Positions 46,204 to 56,333 of a DNA stretch of 64,000 nt are shown here, piece after piece; positions within the stretch are counted from its first letter, which is position 1; the number at the start of each line of letters is the position of its first letter. A program made the translations under genes and the position numbers. A model generated the notes under the pieces. It worked only from the letters and a program-made list of their open reading frames with translations. It was not told where the DNA came from and ran no database searches. The DNA is from Mycolicibacterium poriferae. GTDB taxonomy: Bacteria; Actinomycetota; Actinomycetes; Mycobacteriales; Mycobacteriaceae. Location of the stretch: assembly GCF_010728325.1 (NCBI RefSeq), contig NZ_AP022570.1, positions 5,084,001-5,148,000 of the forward strand, read 5' to 3'.

Positions 46204-46221
46204 TGTCAAGAAACCGCTAAG
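46204..46221 (+). promoter_or_regulatory. Weak CGTCAAG-like repeat after kdpC
   Basis: TGTCAAG-AAAC-CGCTAAG with 11-bp spacing, plus a further CGTCAAG at 46172-46178, about 90 bases before the small ORF at 46314. Weaker than the two other repeats. Confidence 0.35.
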
Positions 46222-46313
46222 AGGGCCCATCCCGCCGCGATCAGTGGGCACTCTCGAGAGCAAGGCAGCGATGCTCAGACGGCCAGTCGGTGCGCCGTAG
46301 ACGGGAGAAGACG

Positions 46314-46478
46314 ATGGAGAAGTACGGCTTGGAGACGTGGCACGACTACGCCACTCTCGTGTTTCTCATCGCGGTGCTGATCACCTCGGCGCTGTTCCCG
46401 ATCTGGGAGCGGCACGCCCGGCACCGCGGCGAACGATCACAGCTTCGACGGCAGCCCACACGGCGAGGGGCTAACTGA
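46314..46478 (+). CDS. Small membrane protein between kdpC and trkA
   Basis: 54 residues: one helix (YATLVFLIAVLITSALFPIW) and a strongly basic tail (RHARHRGERSQLRRQ). GGGAGAAG precedes the ATG. Its 3' end overlaps the convergent trkA by 8 bases. Not recognised. Confidence 0.55.
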   Translation: MEKYGLETWHDYATLVFLIAVLITSALFPIWERHARHRGERSQLRRQPTRRGAN

Positions 46479-47136
46479 GGCCGACCACGCGGTCGATGTC
46501 TGCGACGCGACCGCTGATCAGGATCAGATCGTCATAGGCCAGCTCGGTCTCAGCGGTCGCGTAGGTGAACTCGCCGCCCTTGTTCTTCACCGCCACCACG
46601 GTGACGTCGTATTTGGACCGCAGCCGCGTCTGGCTGAGCGGAGTACCGACGAAGGGATGCGGCGGACGCACCTTGGCGATCGCGAAATCCTCGTCCACCT
46701 GCATGTAGTCCAGCAGCTGCCCGGAGACCAGATGCGCGACCCGCTGCCCGGCCTCGCGTTCCGGGTAGACGACGTGCCCGGCGCCGATGCGCTCGAGGAT
46801 TCTGCCGTGATGGTCGCTGACCGCCTTGGCCCAGATGTCCTCGACCTCCATCTCCACCAGCATCGAGGTGATCAGGATGCTGGCCTCGATGTCCGTGCCG
46901 ACGGCGACCACGGCGCGATAGAACTCGTCGACGCCGAGTTCGCGCAGCGTGTCGAGATCGGTGCAGTCGGCGGCGACCACCCGCGTGAGATGACCGGCCA
47001 AGCTCTGCACCAGCTTGGTCGACTGATCGATGGCCAGCACCTCGATACCGCGACGAGTCAACTCCAGCGCGATCGCACTTCCGAAGCGCCCCAGCCCGAT
47101 CACCACAACCGGTTCCTTGTCGACGTCAGCCAACAT
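46471..47136 (-). CDS. trkA: TrkA-type potassium uptake regulatory subunit
   Basis: 221 residues: an N-terminal RCK/TrkA-N Rossmann domain (VIGLGRFGSAIALEL, near 12-26) that binds nucleotide, and a C-terminal TrkA-C domain. It gates the TrkH channel from the cytoplasm. It overlaps the trkH stop by 11 bases. Confidence 0.92.
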   Translation of the reverse strand: MLADVDKEPVVVIGLGRFGSAIALELTRRGIEVLAIDQSTKLVQSLAGHLTRVVAADCTDLDTLRELGVDEFYRAVVAVGTDIEASILITSMLVEMEVEDIWAKAVSDHHGRILERIGAGHVVYPEREAGQRVAHLVSGQLLDYMQVDEDFAIAKVRPPHPFVGTPLSQTRLRSKYDVTVVAVKNKGGEFTYATAETELAYDDLILISGRVADIDRVVGLS

Positions 47137-48463
47137 TGATCCTTTCCATCGGAAGCTCGTAACGACGGCCGCGTTGCCGCAGCGCCAAGGCCGAGGCCAA
47201 CGTGATCGGGCCGATCCGGCCCACGAACATCAGCACGATCAGCAGCAGTTGGCCGGGCCCAGGTAGATCGGCCGTGATGCCCGTCGACAAGCCCACCGTT
47301 CCGAACGCCGAGACCACCTCGAACAGAACCTCTTCGAACGCCAACGACGTCTCCGCCAACAGCACGAAGGCCGACACCGCGACCAGCAACACCGACACCA
47401 GCACGACCGCCAACGCCTGACGCTGATTGTCCGACGGGATCTGCCGCGGACCGACATTCACCCGATCCTCACCCCGCAATTCCGCCCAGACCACAACCGC
47501 CAGCAACCCGAACGTCGTCACCTTGATCCCCCCGGCCGTCCCAGCGGTGCCTCCGCCGATGAACATCAGGAAGTCGGTGAAGAACAGACCCTCGGGCGTC
47601 ATGGCGCCGATGTCGATGGCGTTGAAACCGGCCGTGCGGGGCATCACCGCGGAGAAGAAGGCGGCCAAGAGCCGGGTGTTGGGCGGCAGCGCCCCCAGCG
47701 TGTCCGGATTGTCGTGTTCGACGAACGCCAGCGCGATGGTCCCGACGACCAGCAACACCACCGTCACCCACACGGTGACGCGCGTGGTCACCGACCAGGA
47801 CCTCGGCTTGCGCCACGTCTTGGCCAGTTCGAAGATCACCGGAAATCCCAAACCGCCGACGATCACCGCGGCGGCGATCGTCAGCAAGATCCACCCGTCC
47901 CCGACGAAGCGGGTCAGGCTGTCGGCATACAAGCCGAAACCGGCGTTGTTGAATGCCGAAATAGCATGAAAGACGCCGTAATACAGCGCATCTGCAACGC
48001 CCATGTCGGTGGTTCGCAGGAATCGGACCGTCAGGATCGCCGCCACCACGATCTCGCAGGCAATCGCGAAAATGGTGACATTGCGGACGACCCGGCCGAC
48101 GTCGCGCACCGTCAACGCCCGGGTCTGCGCGGCCGCGATCAGCCGGGCGCGCAGACCCAGCCGGCGGGACAGCAGCACCAGCGTCAGCGAAGCGACCGTC
48201 ATGATGCCCAACCCGCCGATCTGGATCAGCACCAGGATGACGACCTCGCCGAACGTCGACCAGTAGGTGGCGGTGTCGACGACGACCAACCCGGTGACAC
48301 ACACCGCCGACGTCGACGTGAACAGCGCCTCCATCACGGTGGCCCGCTCGCCGGCTTCGGTCGCCAGCGGCAGCGACAACAGGACCGTGCCCAGTGCGAT
48401 GGCGGCGAGAAACGACCCCGCGATCACCAGCCCGGGATGGCGGAAACGGTCATTGGTGGCCAT
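47126..48463 (-). CDS. trkH: TrkH/TrkG-type potassium transporter
   Basis: 445 residues, an integral membrane K+ channel with repeated pore regions including TSTSAVCVTGLVVVDT, HAISAFNNAGFGL, FMFIGGGTAGTAGG and VSAFGTVGLSTGI. Low-affinity K+ uptake. Forms an operon with trkA and lies next to the high-affinity Kdp system. Confidence 0.93.
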   Translation of the reverse strand: MATNDRFRHPGLVIAGSFLAAIALGTVLLSLPLATEAGERATVMEALFTSTSAVCVTGLVVVDTATYWSTFGEVVILVLIQIGGLGIMTVASLTLVLLSRRLGLRARLIAAAQTRALTVRDVGRVVRNVTIFAIACEIVVAAILTVRFLRTTDMGVADALYYGVFHAISAFNNAGFGLYADSLTRFVGDGWILLTIAAAVIVGGLGFPVIFELAKTWRKPRSWSVTTRVTVWVTVVLLVVGTIALAFVEHDNPDTLGALPPNTRLLAAFFSAVMPRTAGFNAIDIGAMTPEGLFFTDFLMFIGGGTAGTAGGIKVTTFGLLAVVVWAELRGEDRVNVGPRQIPSDNQRQALAVVLVSVLLVAVSAFVLLAETSLAFEEVLFEVVSAFGTVGLSTGITADLPGPGQLLLIVLMFVGRIGPITLASALALRQRGRRYELPMERINVG

Positions 48464-48487
48464 CGGAAGCCGCCGGTCGCCGCGCCC

Positions 48488-49354
48488 CTATCTCGCCGGC
48501 ACCTCGGCGGCCAGCTTGATCAGACGGTCACGCACCAGATCCGGGCGCTCGTCGACGATGAAATGCCCGCCGTCGATCAACTCCAGCGTGTAGTCGTCGG
48601 CACGAGCCGTCTCCACCGCAGCCAACTCCGGTGCTATCGCGGCGTCGTTGCGGCCGAACAACACCCGGGTCGGGACCGTCGAGCGGCGCCGTTCCCCGGA
48701 GCGGGTCAACCGCGGGATCTCCCGGAACAGGAACGTGCGGTACGTGTCGCGCGCGGTGCGCGCCACCACCGGGTCACGGAACCGCTCGGAGTACACCCGC
48801 GCCGTCTCCGCGTCGACCTCGGACACCTGCCGGTAGACGCGGTCCAGGAACGCGGTGTGGCGCTGCACCGGCACCCCGGCGATCGCGATCAGCGGCTGAT
48901 ACATCAGGAACCGCCACGCGTGCCGCGCCATCACCTTCGGCGGCACCCACGGATGCGCGATGTTCAGCGCCAGGTAGCCGTCGATGCGCTCCGGCACCCG
49001 CAGCGTGAGCAGGTGCCCCAGGAAGCCGCCCCAGTCGTGCCCGACCAGCAGCACATGCTCCAGACCGAGGGCGTCCATCAACGCCACCAGGTCACTGACC
49101 ACGTCCTCCTTGGCCCACTTGTGCGGAGCCGGGCCCGACCAGCCGTATCCCGGCAGGTCGGGAGCGATGATCCGCAGCCCGGGCGGCGGGTCGGCCAGCA
49201 AATCCCGGTACACGTAGTGGTGCTGCGGCCAGCCGTGCAGCGCCAGCACCGGACGGCCGTCTTCCGGACCGGCCTCCGAGACGTGGAATCGCACCCCACG
49301 CGCCTCCACGAAGCGCCGGCGTACTGCCCGAATGGATGGGGGTTGGCTCGTCAT
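48488..49354 (-). CDS. Alpha/beta hydrolase, epoxide hydrolase-like
   Basis: 288 residues with HGWPQ (oxyanion region), the Asp nucleophile in VGHDWGG (near 115), a lid region, and the catalytic His in DGGHFIVDERPD. The Asp nucleophile suggests an epoxide hydrolase or haloalkane dehalogenase; the HGWP motif favours epoxide hydrolase. Its ATG lies only 37 bases from the divergent acyl-CoA synthetase. Confidence 0.88.
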   Translation of the reverse strand: MTSQPPSIRAVRRRFVEARGVRFHVSEAGPEDGRPVLALHGWPQHHYVYRDLLADPPPGLRIIAPDLPGYGWSGPAPHKWAKEDVVSDLVALMDALGLEHVLLVGHDWGGFLGHLLTLRVPERIDGYLALNIAHPWVPPKVMARHAWRFLMYQPLIAIAGVPVQRHTAFLDRVYRQVSEVDAETARVYSERFRDPVVARTARDTYRTFLFREIPRLTRSGERRRSTVPTRVLFGRNDAAIAPELAAVETARADDYTLELIDGGHFIVDERPDLVRDRLIKLAAEVPAR

Positions 49355-49391
49355 GACCCGAAGACTATCGGCAACGCGCTACGGTGCCGAT

Positions 49392-51299
49392 ATGCCCGGG
49401 TACCGCGATCTGTTCGACGCCAGCATCACCGACCCCGCCGGCTTCTGGGCCGACGCCGCCACGGCCGTCACCTGGACCCGGGAACCGCAGCGCATCCTCG
49501 ACGACAGCAACCCTCCGTTCTACCGCTGGTTCCCCGACGCCGAGCTCAACACCTGCGCCAACGCGCTGGACCGTCACGTCTACGGCGGGCAGGAGCGCAG
49601 CGACTCGGGGATCAGTTACGGCGGGCGCGCCGAGCAGCCGGCGCTGATCTACGACTCGGCCGTCACCGACACCAAACGCGTCTACACCTACGCAGAACTT
49701 CTCGACGAGACCGCCCGCTTCGCCGGCGCCCTGCGCGGCCTCGGCGTCGGCAAGGGCGACCGGGTCGTCATCTACATGCCGATGATCCCCGAGGCCGTCA
49801 TCGCGATGCTCGCGTGCGCCCGGCTGGGAGCGGTGCACTCGGTGGTGTTCGGCGGCTTCGCCCCACACGAGTTGGCGGTCCGCATCGACGACGTGCGGCC
49901 GACGGTGATCGTGTCCGCCTCATGCGGCATCGAACCCACCCGTGTGGTCGAGTACAAGCCGATGCTCGACGCGGCGATCGCCGCCGTGGAACACCCCCCG
50001 ACGCATTGCGTTGTGGTGCAACGCGATCGGCACCGCTGCGACCTGATCGAGGGCCGCGACGTGGAGTGGGCCGACGTGATGGCTTCGGCGCAGCCGGTGG
50101 ACCCGGTGCCCGTCGCCGCGACCGACCCGCTGTATGTGCTCTACACCTCGGGCACCACCGGCAAGCCCAAGGGCATCGTCCGTGACAACGGCGGCCACGC
50201 GGTGGCGCTGCTGTGGAGCATGCGCCACATCTACGACATCGCCCCCGGCGACGTGTTCTGGGCCGCGTCCGACGTGGGCTGGGTGGTCGGCCACTCCTAC
50301 ATCGTCTACGCGCCGCTGCTACTGGGCGCGACGACCGTGCTCTACGAGGGCAAGCCGGTCGGAACCCCCGACCCGGGCGCGTTCTGGCGGGTCGCCTCCG
50401 AGCACGGGGTGAAGGCGTTGTTCACCGCCCCGACGGCGATCCGCGCGATCCGCAAGGAAGACCCCGAAGCCAAGTACCTGGCCGACTACGACCTGTCGGG
50501 AATGAAATATCTGTTCCTGGCCGGTGAACGCCTGGACCCCGACACCTACCACTGGGCCACCGACAACCTCGGCGTCCCGGTGATCGACCACTGGTGGCAG
50601 ACCGAGACAGGATGGGCCATCGCCGCCAATCCGATGGGCGCCGAAGCACTTCCGGTCAAAGCGGGTTCGCCGACCGTGCCGATGCCTGGTTACGACATCC
50701 ATGTGCTGCACGACGACGGCAACCGCTGCGAAGCGGGTGAGGAAGGCGCGATCTGCATCCGGTTGCCGCTGCCGCCGGGCACCCTGCCCACGCTGTGGAA
50801 CGCCGAGGCGCGCTACGAAGCGTCCTATCTGTCCGAACACCCCGGCTACTACCTGACCGGCGACGGCGGCCGCTACGACGAAGACGGCTACCTGTTCGTC
50901 ATGGGCCGCATCGACGACGTCATCAACGTCGCCGGACACCGGATGTCCACCGGCGCGATCGAGGAGGTGCTCGCCACCCACCCGGCGGTGGCAGAGTGCG
51001 CGGTGATCGGGGTGCCGGACGAGATCAAGGGGCAGGCGCCCCGCGGGTTGGTCGTCGTCAAGTCCGGCGCCTCCACCGACGGGCTGGCTGAGGAGCTGGT
51101 CCGGCTGGTGCGTGACGAGATCGGCGCCGTCGCGGCGTTCCGGTTGGTCGATGTCGTCCCGGCGCTGCCGAAGACCCGCTCGGGCAAGATCCTGCGCAAG
51201 ACGCTGCGCGGGATCGCCGCCGGCCGGGACGAACCGGTGCCGTCGACCATCGAGGACCCCGGCGTCCTGGACACCCTCGCCCCCATCCTGCGCTCCTGA
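49392..51299 (+). CDS. Acyl-CoA synthetase, PrpE-like
   Basis: 635 residues from MPGYRDLFDASITDPAGFW. AMP-forming synthetase with P-loop YTSGTTGKPKG (near 250), the motif WWQTETGW (near 395), TGDGGRYDEDGYLFVMGRIDD split across the hinge, and the acylated Lys in TRSGKILRK. The acetyl/propionyl-CoA synthetase subfamily; propionyl-CoA synthetase is the best guess. In-frame upstream Mets (49332, 49353) are less supported by alignment. Confidence 0.9.
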   Translation: MPGYRDLFDASITDPAGFWADAATAVTWTREPQRILDDSNPPFYRWFPDAELNTCANALDRHVYGGQERSDSGISYGGRAEQPALIYDSAVTDTKRVYTYAELLDETARFAGALRGLGVGKGDRVVIYMPMIPEAVIAMLACARLGAVHSVVFGGFAPHELAVRIDDVRPTVIVSASCGIEPTRVVEYKPMLDAAIAAVEHPPTHCVVVQRDRHRCDLIEGRDVEWADVMASAQPVDPVPVAATDPLYVLYTSGTTGKPKGIVRDNGGHAVALLWSMRHIYDIAPGDVFWAASDVGWVVGHSYIVYAPLLLGATTVLYEGKPVGTPDPGAFWRVASEHGVKALFTAPTAIRAIRKEDPEAKYLADYDLSGMKYLFLAGERLDPDTYHWATDNLGVPVIDHWWQTETGWAIAANPMGAEALPVKAGSPTVPMPGYDIHVLHDDGNRCEAGEEGAICIRLPLPPGTLPTLWNAEARYEASYLSEHPGYYLTGDGGRYDEDGYLFVMGRIDDVINVAGHRMSTGAIEEVLATHPAVAECAVIGVPDEIKGQAPRGLVVVKSGASTDGLAEELVRLVRDEIGAVAAFRLVDVVPALPKTRSGKILRKTLRGIAAGRDEPVPSTIEDPGVLDTLAPILRS

Positions 51300-51391
51300 C
51301 CGGTTGCGCCGCAGGTGTTATCCGCGGCGCGAGGGTGGGTACCTCTTCCACACGATCGTCAATTTCGTCGACGTGGGAGGGAGGGTGGCTC

Positions 51392-51865
51392 GTGGCGTCA
51401 CAACCGAAGTACATGGCGGTGCAGGGCGCGGCCCTGATCGTCGCGGCGGCGTTGACGCTGATCGGGCTGCTCGGCTTCATCCCGGGCGCCACCGCGAACG
51501 TTGGCGAGCTCGCCTGGGCCGGGCAACATTCGGGCGCAACGCTGTTCGGCGTGTTTGTGGTGTCGGTGCTGGTGAACGCGTTTCACCTGGTGCTCGGCGG
51601 CCTCGGGTTCGCGATGGCCCGGTCGTACTCGGGTGCGCGTGCCTATCTGCTCCTCGGCGGGGTGCTCTACCTGGGCCTGTGGCTCTACGGGCTGCTGGTC
51701 GAGCGGGGTAGCGACGCCCACGTCGTCCCCCTGAACGGCGCCGACAATTGGCTGCACCTCGGCATCGGCGCGATGATGCTGTTGCTGGCCGTCACCCTCG
51801 GCGGGCAGCGCGACCCGACGAAGCGGCGGATCCGGCGCCGTCCCCACCTCGGCGCGGCGGCCTGA
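51392..51865 (+). CDS. DUF4383 membrane protein
   Basis: 157 residues from GTG, four membrane helices with LLGFIPGAT and DNWLHLGIGAMML, typical of DUF4383. GGAGGGAGGG lies upstream. A weak SigF-like motif ends at 51342. Function unknown. Confidence 0.8.
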   Translation: MASQPKYMAVQGAALIVAAALTLIGLLGFIPGATANVGELAWAGQHSGATLFGVFVVSVLVNAFHLVLGGLGFAMARSYSGARAYLLLGGVLYLGLWLYGLLVERGSDAHVVPLNGADNWLHLGIGAMMLLLAVTLGGQRDPTKRRIRRRPHLGAAA

Positions 51866-52100
51866 CCCGCGCCGGGAGGGCTGAGGCGGGCTGACCTGCG
51901 CCCGGAGCCAAGTCGCGCCGGGGCCTCGGGCCCGCGCCTCGGCTCAGTCACCTCACCGGAGTCAGGCCCGTCGAGCCGGCCGGGCGTGGCCAGTCAGGCC
52001 GTGCGCCGCCAGTCAGACCGCGCCTCGCCAGTCAGGCCGCGCGTCGCCAGTCAAACCGCGCCTCGCCAGTCAGACCGTGCGTCTGCCCTGCGCACCGGGA

Positions 52101-52146
52101 GTACGGTTTCTGACGAAAATCCGGCGAATTCCATCAGAAACCGTAC
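52101..52146. repeat. 46-bp inverted-repeat element, copy 1
   Basis: GTACGGTTTCTGA (52101-52113) and TCAGAAACCGTAC (52134-52146) are perfect 13-bp arms around a 20-bp loop containing ATCCGGCGAATTCC, followed by GCTCGCGAGGCGGCC. Copies 2 and 3 share the left arm and loop. Confidence 0.85.
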
Positions 52147-52284
52147 GCTCGCGAGGCGGCCGCGACGCGCGCTCGGGGCCCGCGCGCCGGGACGCACAGC
52201 GCTCAAGGCCCGCGCGCCGGGACGCACAGCGCTCAAGGCCGCGCACGGGGACGCTTATCGCCAGGGCCGGCCCACGCCGCGAGA

Positions 52285-52330
52285 GTACGGTTTCTGACGG
52301 AAATCCGGCGAATTCCATCAAAATGCGTAC
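52285..52330. repeat. 46-bp inverted-repeat element, copy 2
   Basis: Same left arm and loop as copy 1; the right arm is changed to TCAAAATGCGTAC, so the stem is imperfect. Part of the ~100-bp duplication. Confidence 0.85.
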
Positions 52331-52478
52331 GCTCGCGAGGCGGCCGGATTCGGCAGGCCGCGCGCCGGGACGCACAGCGCCCCTCCGCGCGTCGGCAGTC
52401 AGGCCGCGGGCCGGGACGCACAGCGCTCAAGGCCGCGCACGGGGACGCTTATCGCCAGGGCCGGCCCACGCCGCGAGA

Positions 52479-52524
52479 GTACGGTTTCTGACGGAAATCC
52501 GGCGAATTCCGTCAGAATGCGTAC
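52479..52524. repeat. 46-bp inverted-repeat element, copy 3
   Basis: Same left arm; right arm TCAGAATGCGTAC, between copies 1 and 2. Exactly 194 bases after copy 2. Confidence 0.85.
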
Positions 52525-52578
52525 GCTCGCGAGGCGGCCGCGACGCGCGCTCGGGGCGCCCTCGACCGAGCTCGGCCG

Positions 52579-52723
52579 GTTGAGCTCCGCCCTACCCAGG
52601 TCAGCCTGTTGAGCTCAGCCCCACCCAGGTCGGCCTGTTGAGCTCAGCTCCAGAGAGGTCGGCCTGTTGAGCTCCGCCCCACCCAGGTCGGCCTGTTGAG
52701 CTCAGCTCCGGAGAGCTCAGCCG
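52579..52723. repeat. 29-bp tandem array, five units
   Basis: Units beginning GTTGAGCTC at 52579, 52608, 52637, 52666 and 52695, with no spacers. It ends at the stop codon of the ppx gene, so the last unit overlaps the end of the gene. Confidence 0.85.
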
Positions 52724-53664
52724 AGTGAAAGAGCGATGCCGTCGAGGATGTCGTGCTCGCTGACCACCAACTCGGCGATGCCGGCCCGCTCCTGCAGCGC
52801 CGCGGCCAGCTCCTGCACGACGATCGCCCCGCCGCCGATGACGTCGACACGGCCCTCGTGCATCGGCCCCAGGGCGGCACGCTGCTGACGGGTCATCACC
52901 AACAGTTCCTCACACACCGGCAGTAGCTCGTTCAACCCCACCCGCGCCAGGTGAATGGCGTCGGAGTCATAGGTGGTCATCTTCAGCGCCAACGCAGCCA
53001 GCGTCGTCATCGTGCCTGCCACCCCCACCCAGGTGTGGGCCTGCTGCACCGGCACCACCCGCAGCGCCTCCTCCAGCGCCGAGCGCACCACGGCCCGTGC
53101 GGACTCGACCTCGTCGGCGGTGGGCGGATCGGAATGCAGGCAGCGCTCGGTCAGCCGCACACACCCGATGTCGGCCGAATAGCCGGCCGCCACCTCAGCC
53201 GAATCCGCGGAACCCAGCACCACTTCGGTCGAACCGCCACCGAGGTCGACCACCACGAAAGGCCCGGCGGCACTGTCGAGTTCACCGACAGCGCCACGAA
53301 AGGACAGCTCCGCCTCCTCGGAACCGGTGATCACCTCGGCCACCGCGCCGGGCACCACCGTTCCCAGCACCTCGGCTGTCATCGCGAAGAACGCATCCCG
53401 GTTGGCCACATCGCGGGCCGCTGAGGTCGCCACCATGCGGACCGCTTCGACGCCGTGCTCGCGCATCATCTCGGCGTAGTCGACCAGAGCGAGCTGCGTG
53501 CGCAGCAGCGCGTCGGGCGCGAATTCGCCGGTCGCGTCCACCCCCTGGCCGAGCCGCACGATGCGCATCTCACGGTGCAGATCCTCCAGCCCACCGCCGG
53601 ACACGTCGGCGATCAACAGCCGGATCGAGTTGGTTCCGCAATCCACGGCCGCCACCCGCGTCAC
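52717..53664 (-). CDS. ppx: Ppx/GppA exopolyphosphatase family protein
   Basis: 315 residues from GTG (VTRVAAVDCGTNSIRLL). An actin-like ATPase fold with DCGTNSIR at the N-terminus, TSAARDVANRD, and VVDLGGGSTEVVLG, the Ppx/GppA signatures. Degrades polyphosphate or (p)ppGpp. Corresponds to Rv1026 by position. The GTG overlaps the DUF501 stop; the longer frame to 53793 is not conserved. Confidence 0.92.
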   Translation of the reverse strand: MTRVAAVDCGTNSIRLLIADVSGGGLEDLHREMRIVRLGQGVDATGEFAPDALLRTQLALVDYAEMMREHGVEAVRMVATSAARDVANRDAFFAMTAEVLGTVVPGAVAEVITGSEEAELSFRGAVGELDSAAGPFVVVDLGGGSTEVVLGSADSAEVAAGYSADIGCVRLTERCLHSDPPTADEVESARAVVRSALEEALRVVPVQQAHTWVGVAGTMTTLAALALKMTTYDSDAIHLARVGLNELLPVCEELLVMTRQQRAALGPMHEGRVDVIGGGAIVVQELAAALQERAGIAELVVSEHDILDGIALSLG

Positions 53665-54152
53665 GTCCACACCGTCGGATCCAGGATCCCGGCCATCCCC
53701 GGTTCGGCGGCCAACACCGCCAACGCCTCGTCTCCGAATGGGTTCACTCCCGGTCCTTTCGCCAATGAGTGGGCAATCACGACATGCAGGCACTTGACGC
53801 GATCCGGCATGCCGCCGCCGGAGAACGTCGTCCCCAACGACTCGATCGCGTCCCGCTCGGCCAGATACGACTCATGCGCACGCCGATAGGCGGCGGCCAA
53901 CTCCGCATCACTGTCCAGGCGCTCGGTCATCTCCCGCATCAGACCCGCCGACTCCAACCGGCTCGCCGCGGCGGTCAGCGCCGGGTGGGTCAAGTAGTAC
54001 AGCGTCGGAAACGGTGTTCCATCAGGCAGTCTCGGCGCGGTCTTCACGACGGCCGGTTCGCCGTTCGGGCATCGATAGGCGATCTCGAGGACACCGCGGG
54101 GCTCTCGACCCAGCTGCCCGGCGACGGCGTCGAGATCGGCTTGCTCAACCAC
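53661..54152 (-). CDS. DUF501 protein
   Basis: 163 residues from GTG 54152 (VVEQADLDAVAGQLGREPRG). The conserved DUF501 blocks RCPNGEPAVVKTAPRLPDGTPFPTLYYL and PDRVKCLHVVIAHSLAKGPGVNPFGDEA are recognisable in parts. Function unknown; always near enolase and ftsB in mycobacteria (Rv1025). It overlaps ftsB by 8 bases. Confidence 0.88.
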   Translation of the reverse strand: MVEQADLDAVAGQLGREPRGVLEIAYRCPNGEPAVVKTAPRLPDGTPFPTLYYLTHPALTAAASRLESAGLMREMTERLDSDAELAAAYRRAHESYLAERDAIESLGTTFSGGGMPDRVKCLHVVIAHSLAKGPGVNPFGDEALAVLAAEPGMAGILDPTVWT

Positions 54153-54942
54153 CGGGGGGCGGCGCGCCGGGCGCGGGTGGTTCGGGGGCGACGGGCGGCG
54201 GCGCACCGGGCGCACCCGGCGGAGTGGGCGGCGCCGTCGGAGGCGCGCCGTGAGGCTCGTCGGCGATGGTGTGCCACAACGCGGTGTACCACGGGGCCCC
54301 GCTCGCGGCCTGCTGTGCCTGCTCGGCAGGCGACCCGGGCAGCTCCGCCTGCGGCGGCAGCTGCACCTGGTAAGGAATCTCGCCGGGCATCACGAACCCC
54401 AGCCGCTCACGGGCCTGCGCAGCGATGAACACCGGGTCGGCGAGCTTGTCCTTCTGCTGCTCGAGTTCGGCGATCTGGGCGCGCAACTGAGCTTCAGCGG
54501 CCTGCAGCTGCTTCATCTCCGTGCGCTGACCGAAATACGTGCGCACCGGGCCGGCGATCGTCAACGTCAGCACACACACCACCGCGGCGAGGATCGCCGC
54601 CCGCCGCGCCGCCGACCCGAAGCGCTGCTCGGCGGCCTGCTCTGCCGACGTGGCGATGACCTCCCGCACCGAACTCGTCGCCGGCGCGTCGACCTCGTCC
54701 CCGCCGTGGCGTTCGACGGGCACGACCTCCTTGCCCGGGCGCGGCGCGGCCTCTTTGCCCACGCCCGGCGCGGCGTCCTTCGGCATGCCCGGCGCGGCGT
54801 CTTTGCCCACGCCCGGCGCGGCGTCTTTCGGCACGCCCTCTTTCGGGGCGCGCGGCGCGGTACGCCGCGACGTCCCCCGCGGTTTACCCGGCCGGGACGC
54901 CGCTCCCCGGCGCCTCGGGTCGGGCCGTTTCGCGTCGGGCAC
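54145..54942 (-). CDS. ftsB: FtsB/DivIC-like septum formation initiator
   Basis: 265 residues: an unusual N-terminal tail with repeated KDAAPG units (about residues 35-60), one membrane helix (about 107-127), a coiled coil (MKQLQAAEAQLRAQIAELEQ) and a Pro/Ala-rich C-terminus. Links the cell-division complex FtsQ/L/B. Corresponds to Rv1024. GTG start. Confidence 0.9.
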   Translation of the reverse strand: MPDAKRPDPRRRGAASRPGKPRGTSRRTAPRAPKEGVPKDAAPGVGKDAAPGMPKDAAPGVGKEAAPRPGKEVVPVERHGGDEVDAPATSSVREVIATSAEQAAEQRFGSAARRAAILAAVVCVLTLTIAGPVRTYFGQRTEMKQLQAAEAQLRAQIAELEQQKDKLADPVFIAAQARERLGFVMPGEIPYQVQLPPQAELPGSPAEQAQQAASGAPWYTALWHTIADEPHGAPPTAPPTPPGAPGAPPPVAPEPPAPGAPPPGG

Positions 54943-54945
54943 GGG

Positions 54946-56244
<1,299 letters not shown>

Positions 56245-56333
56245 CTAGCTCTCGGGGACGTGACGGGTTGACGATCTCGGATCGGGAACGGCCTCGGCCA
56301 TGAGCCTAGAGCGTGGCCGCTGCGCCGGCGTGC

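Larger units (their letters stand above)
51866..52716. repeat. Repeat-filled intergenic region
   Basis: About 850 bases without a real gene. 51980-52090 has about six degenerate tandem units of cgccagtcagaccgcgcct type. Beyond it are three copies of a 46-bp inverted-repeat element, a ~100-bp direct duplication (52218-52317 and 52412-52511, offset 194) containing the element, and a 29-bp tandem array. Open frames here are low-complexity Arg/Ala/Pro products. Confidence 0.8.

Noticed and set aside
47714..50185. 823-codon open frame on the plus strand across trkH, the hydrolase and the synthetase
   Set aside because: Crosses three real genes in other frames; composition is that of a GC-rich shadow.
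52579..52723. CRISPR array
   Set aside because: The 29-bp units abut with no spacers and no cas genes are near; it is a simple tandem repeat.
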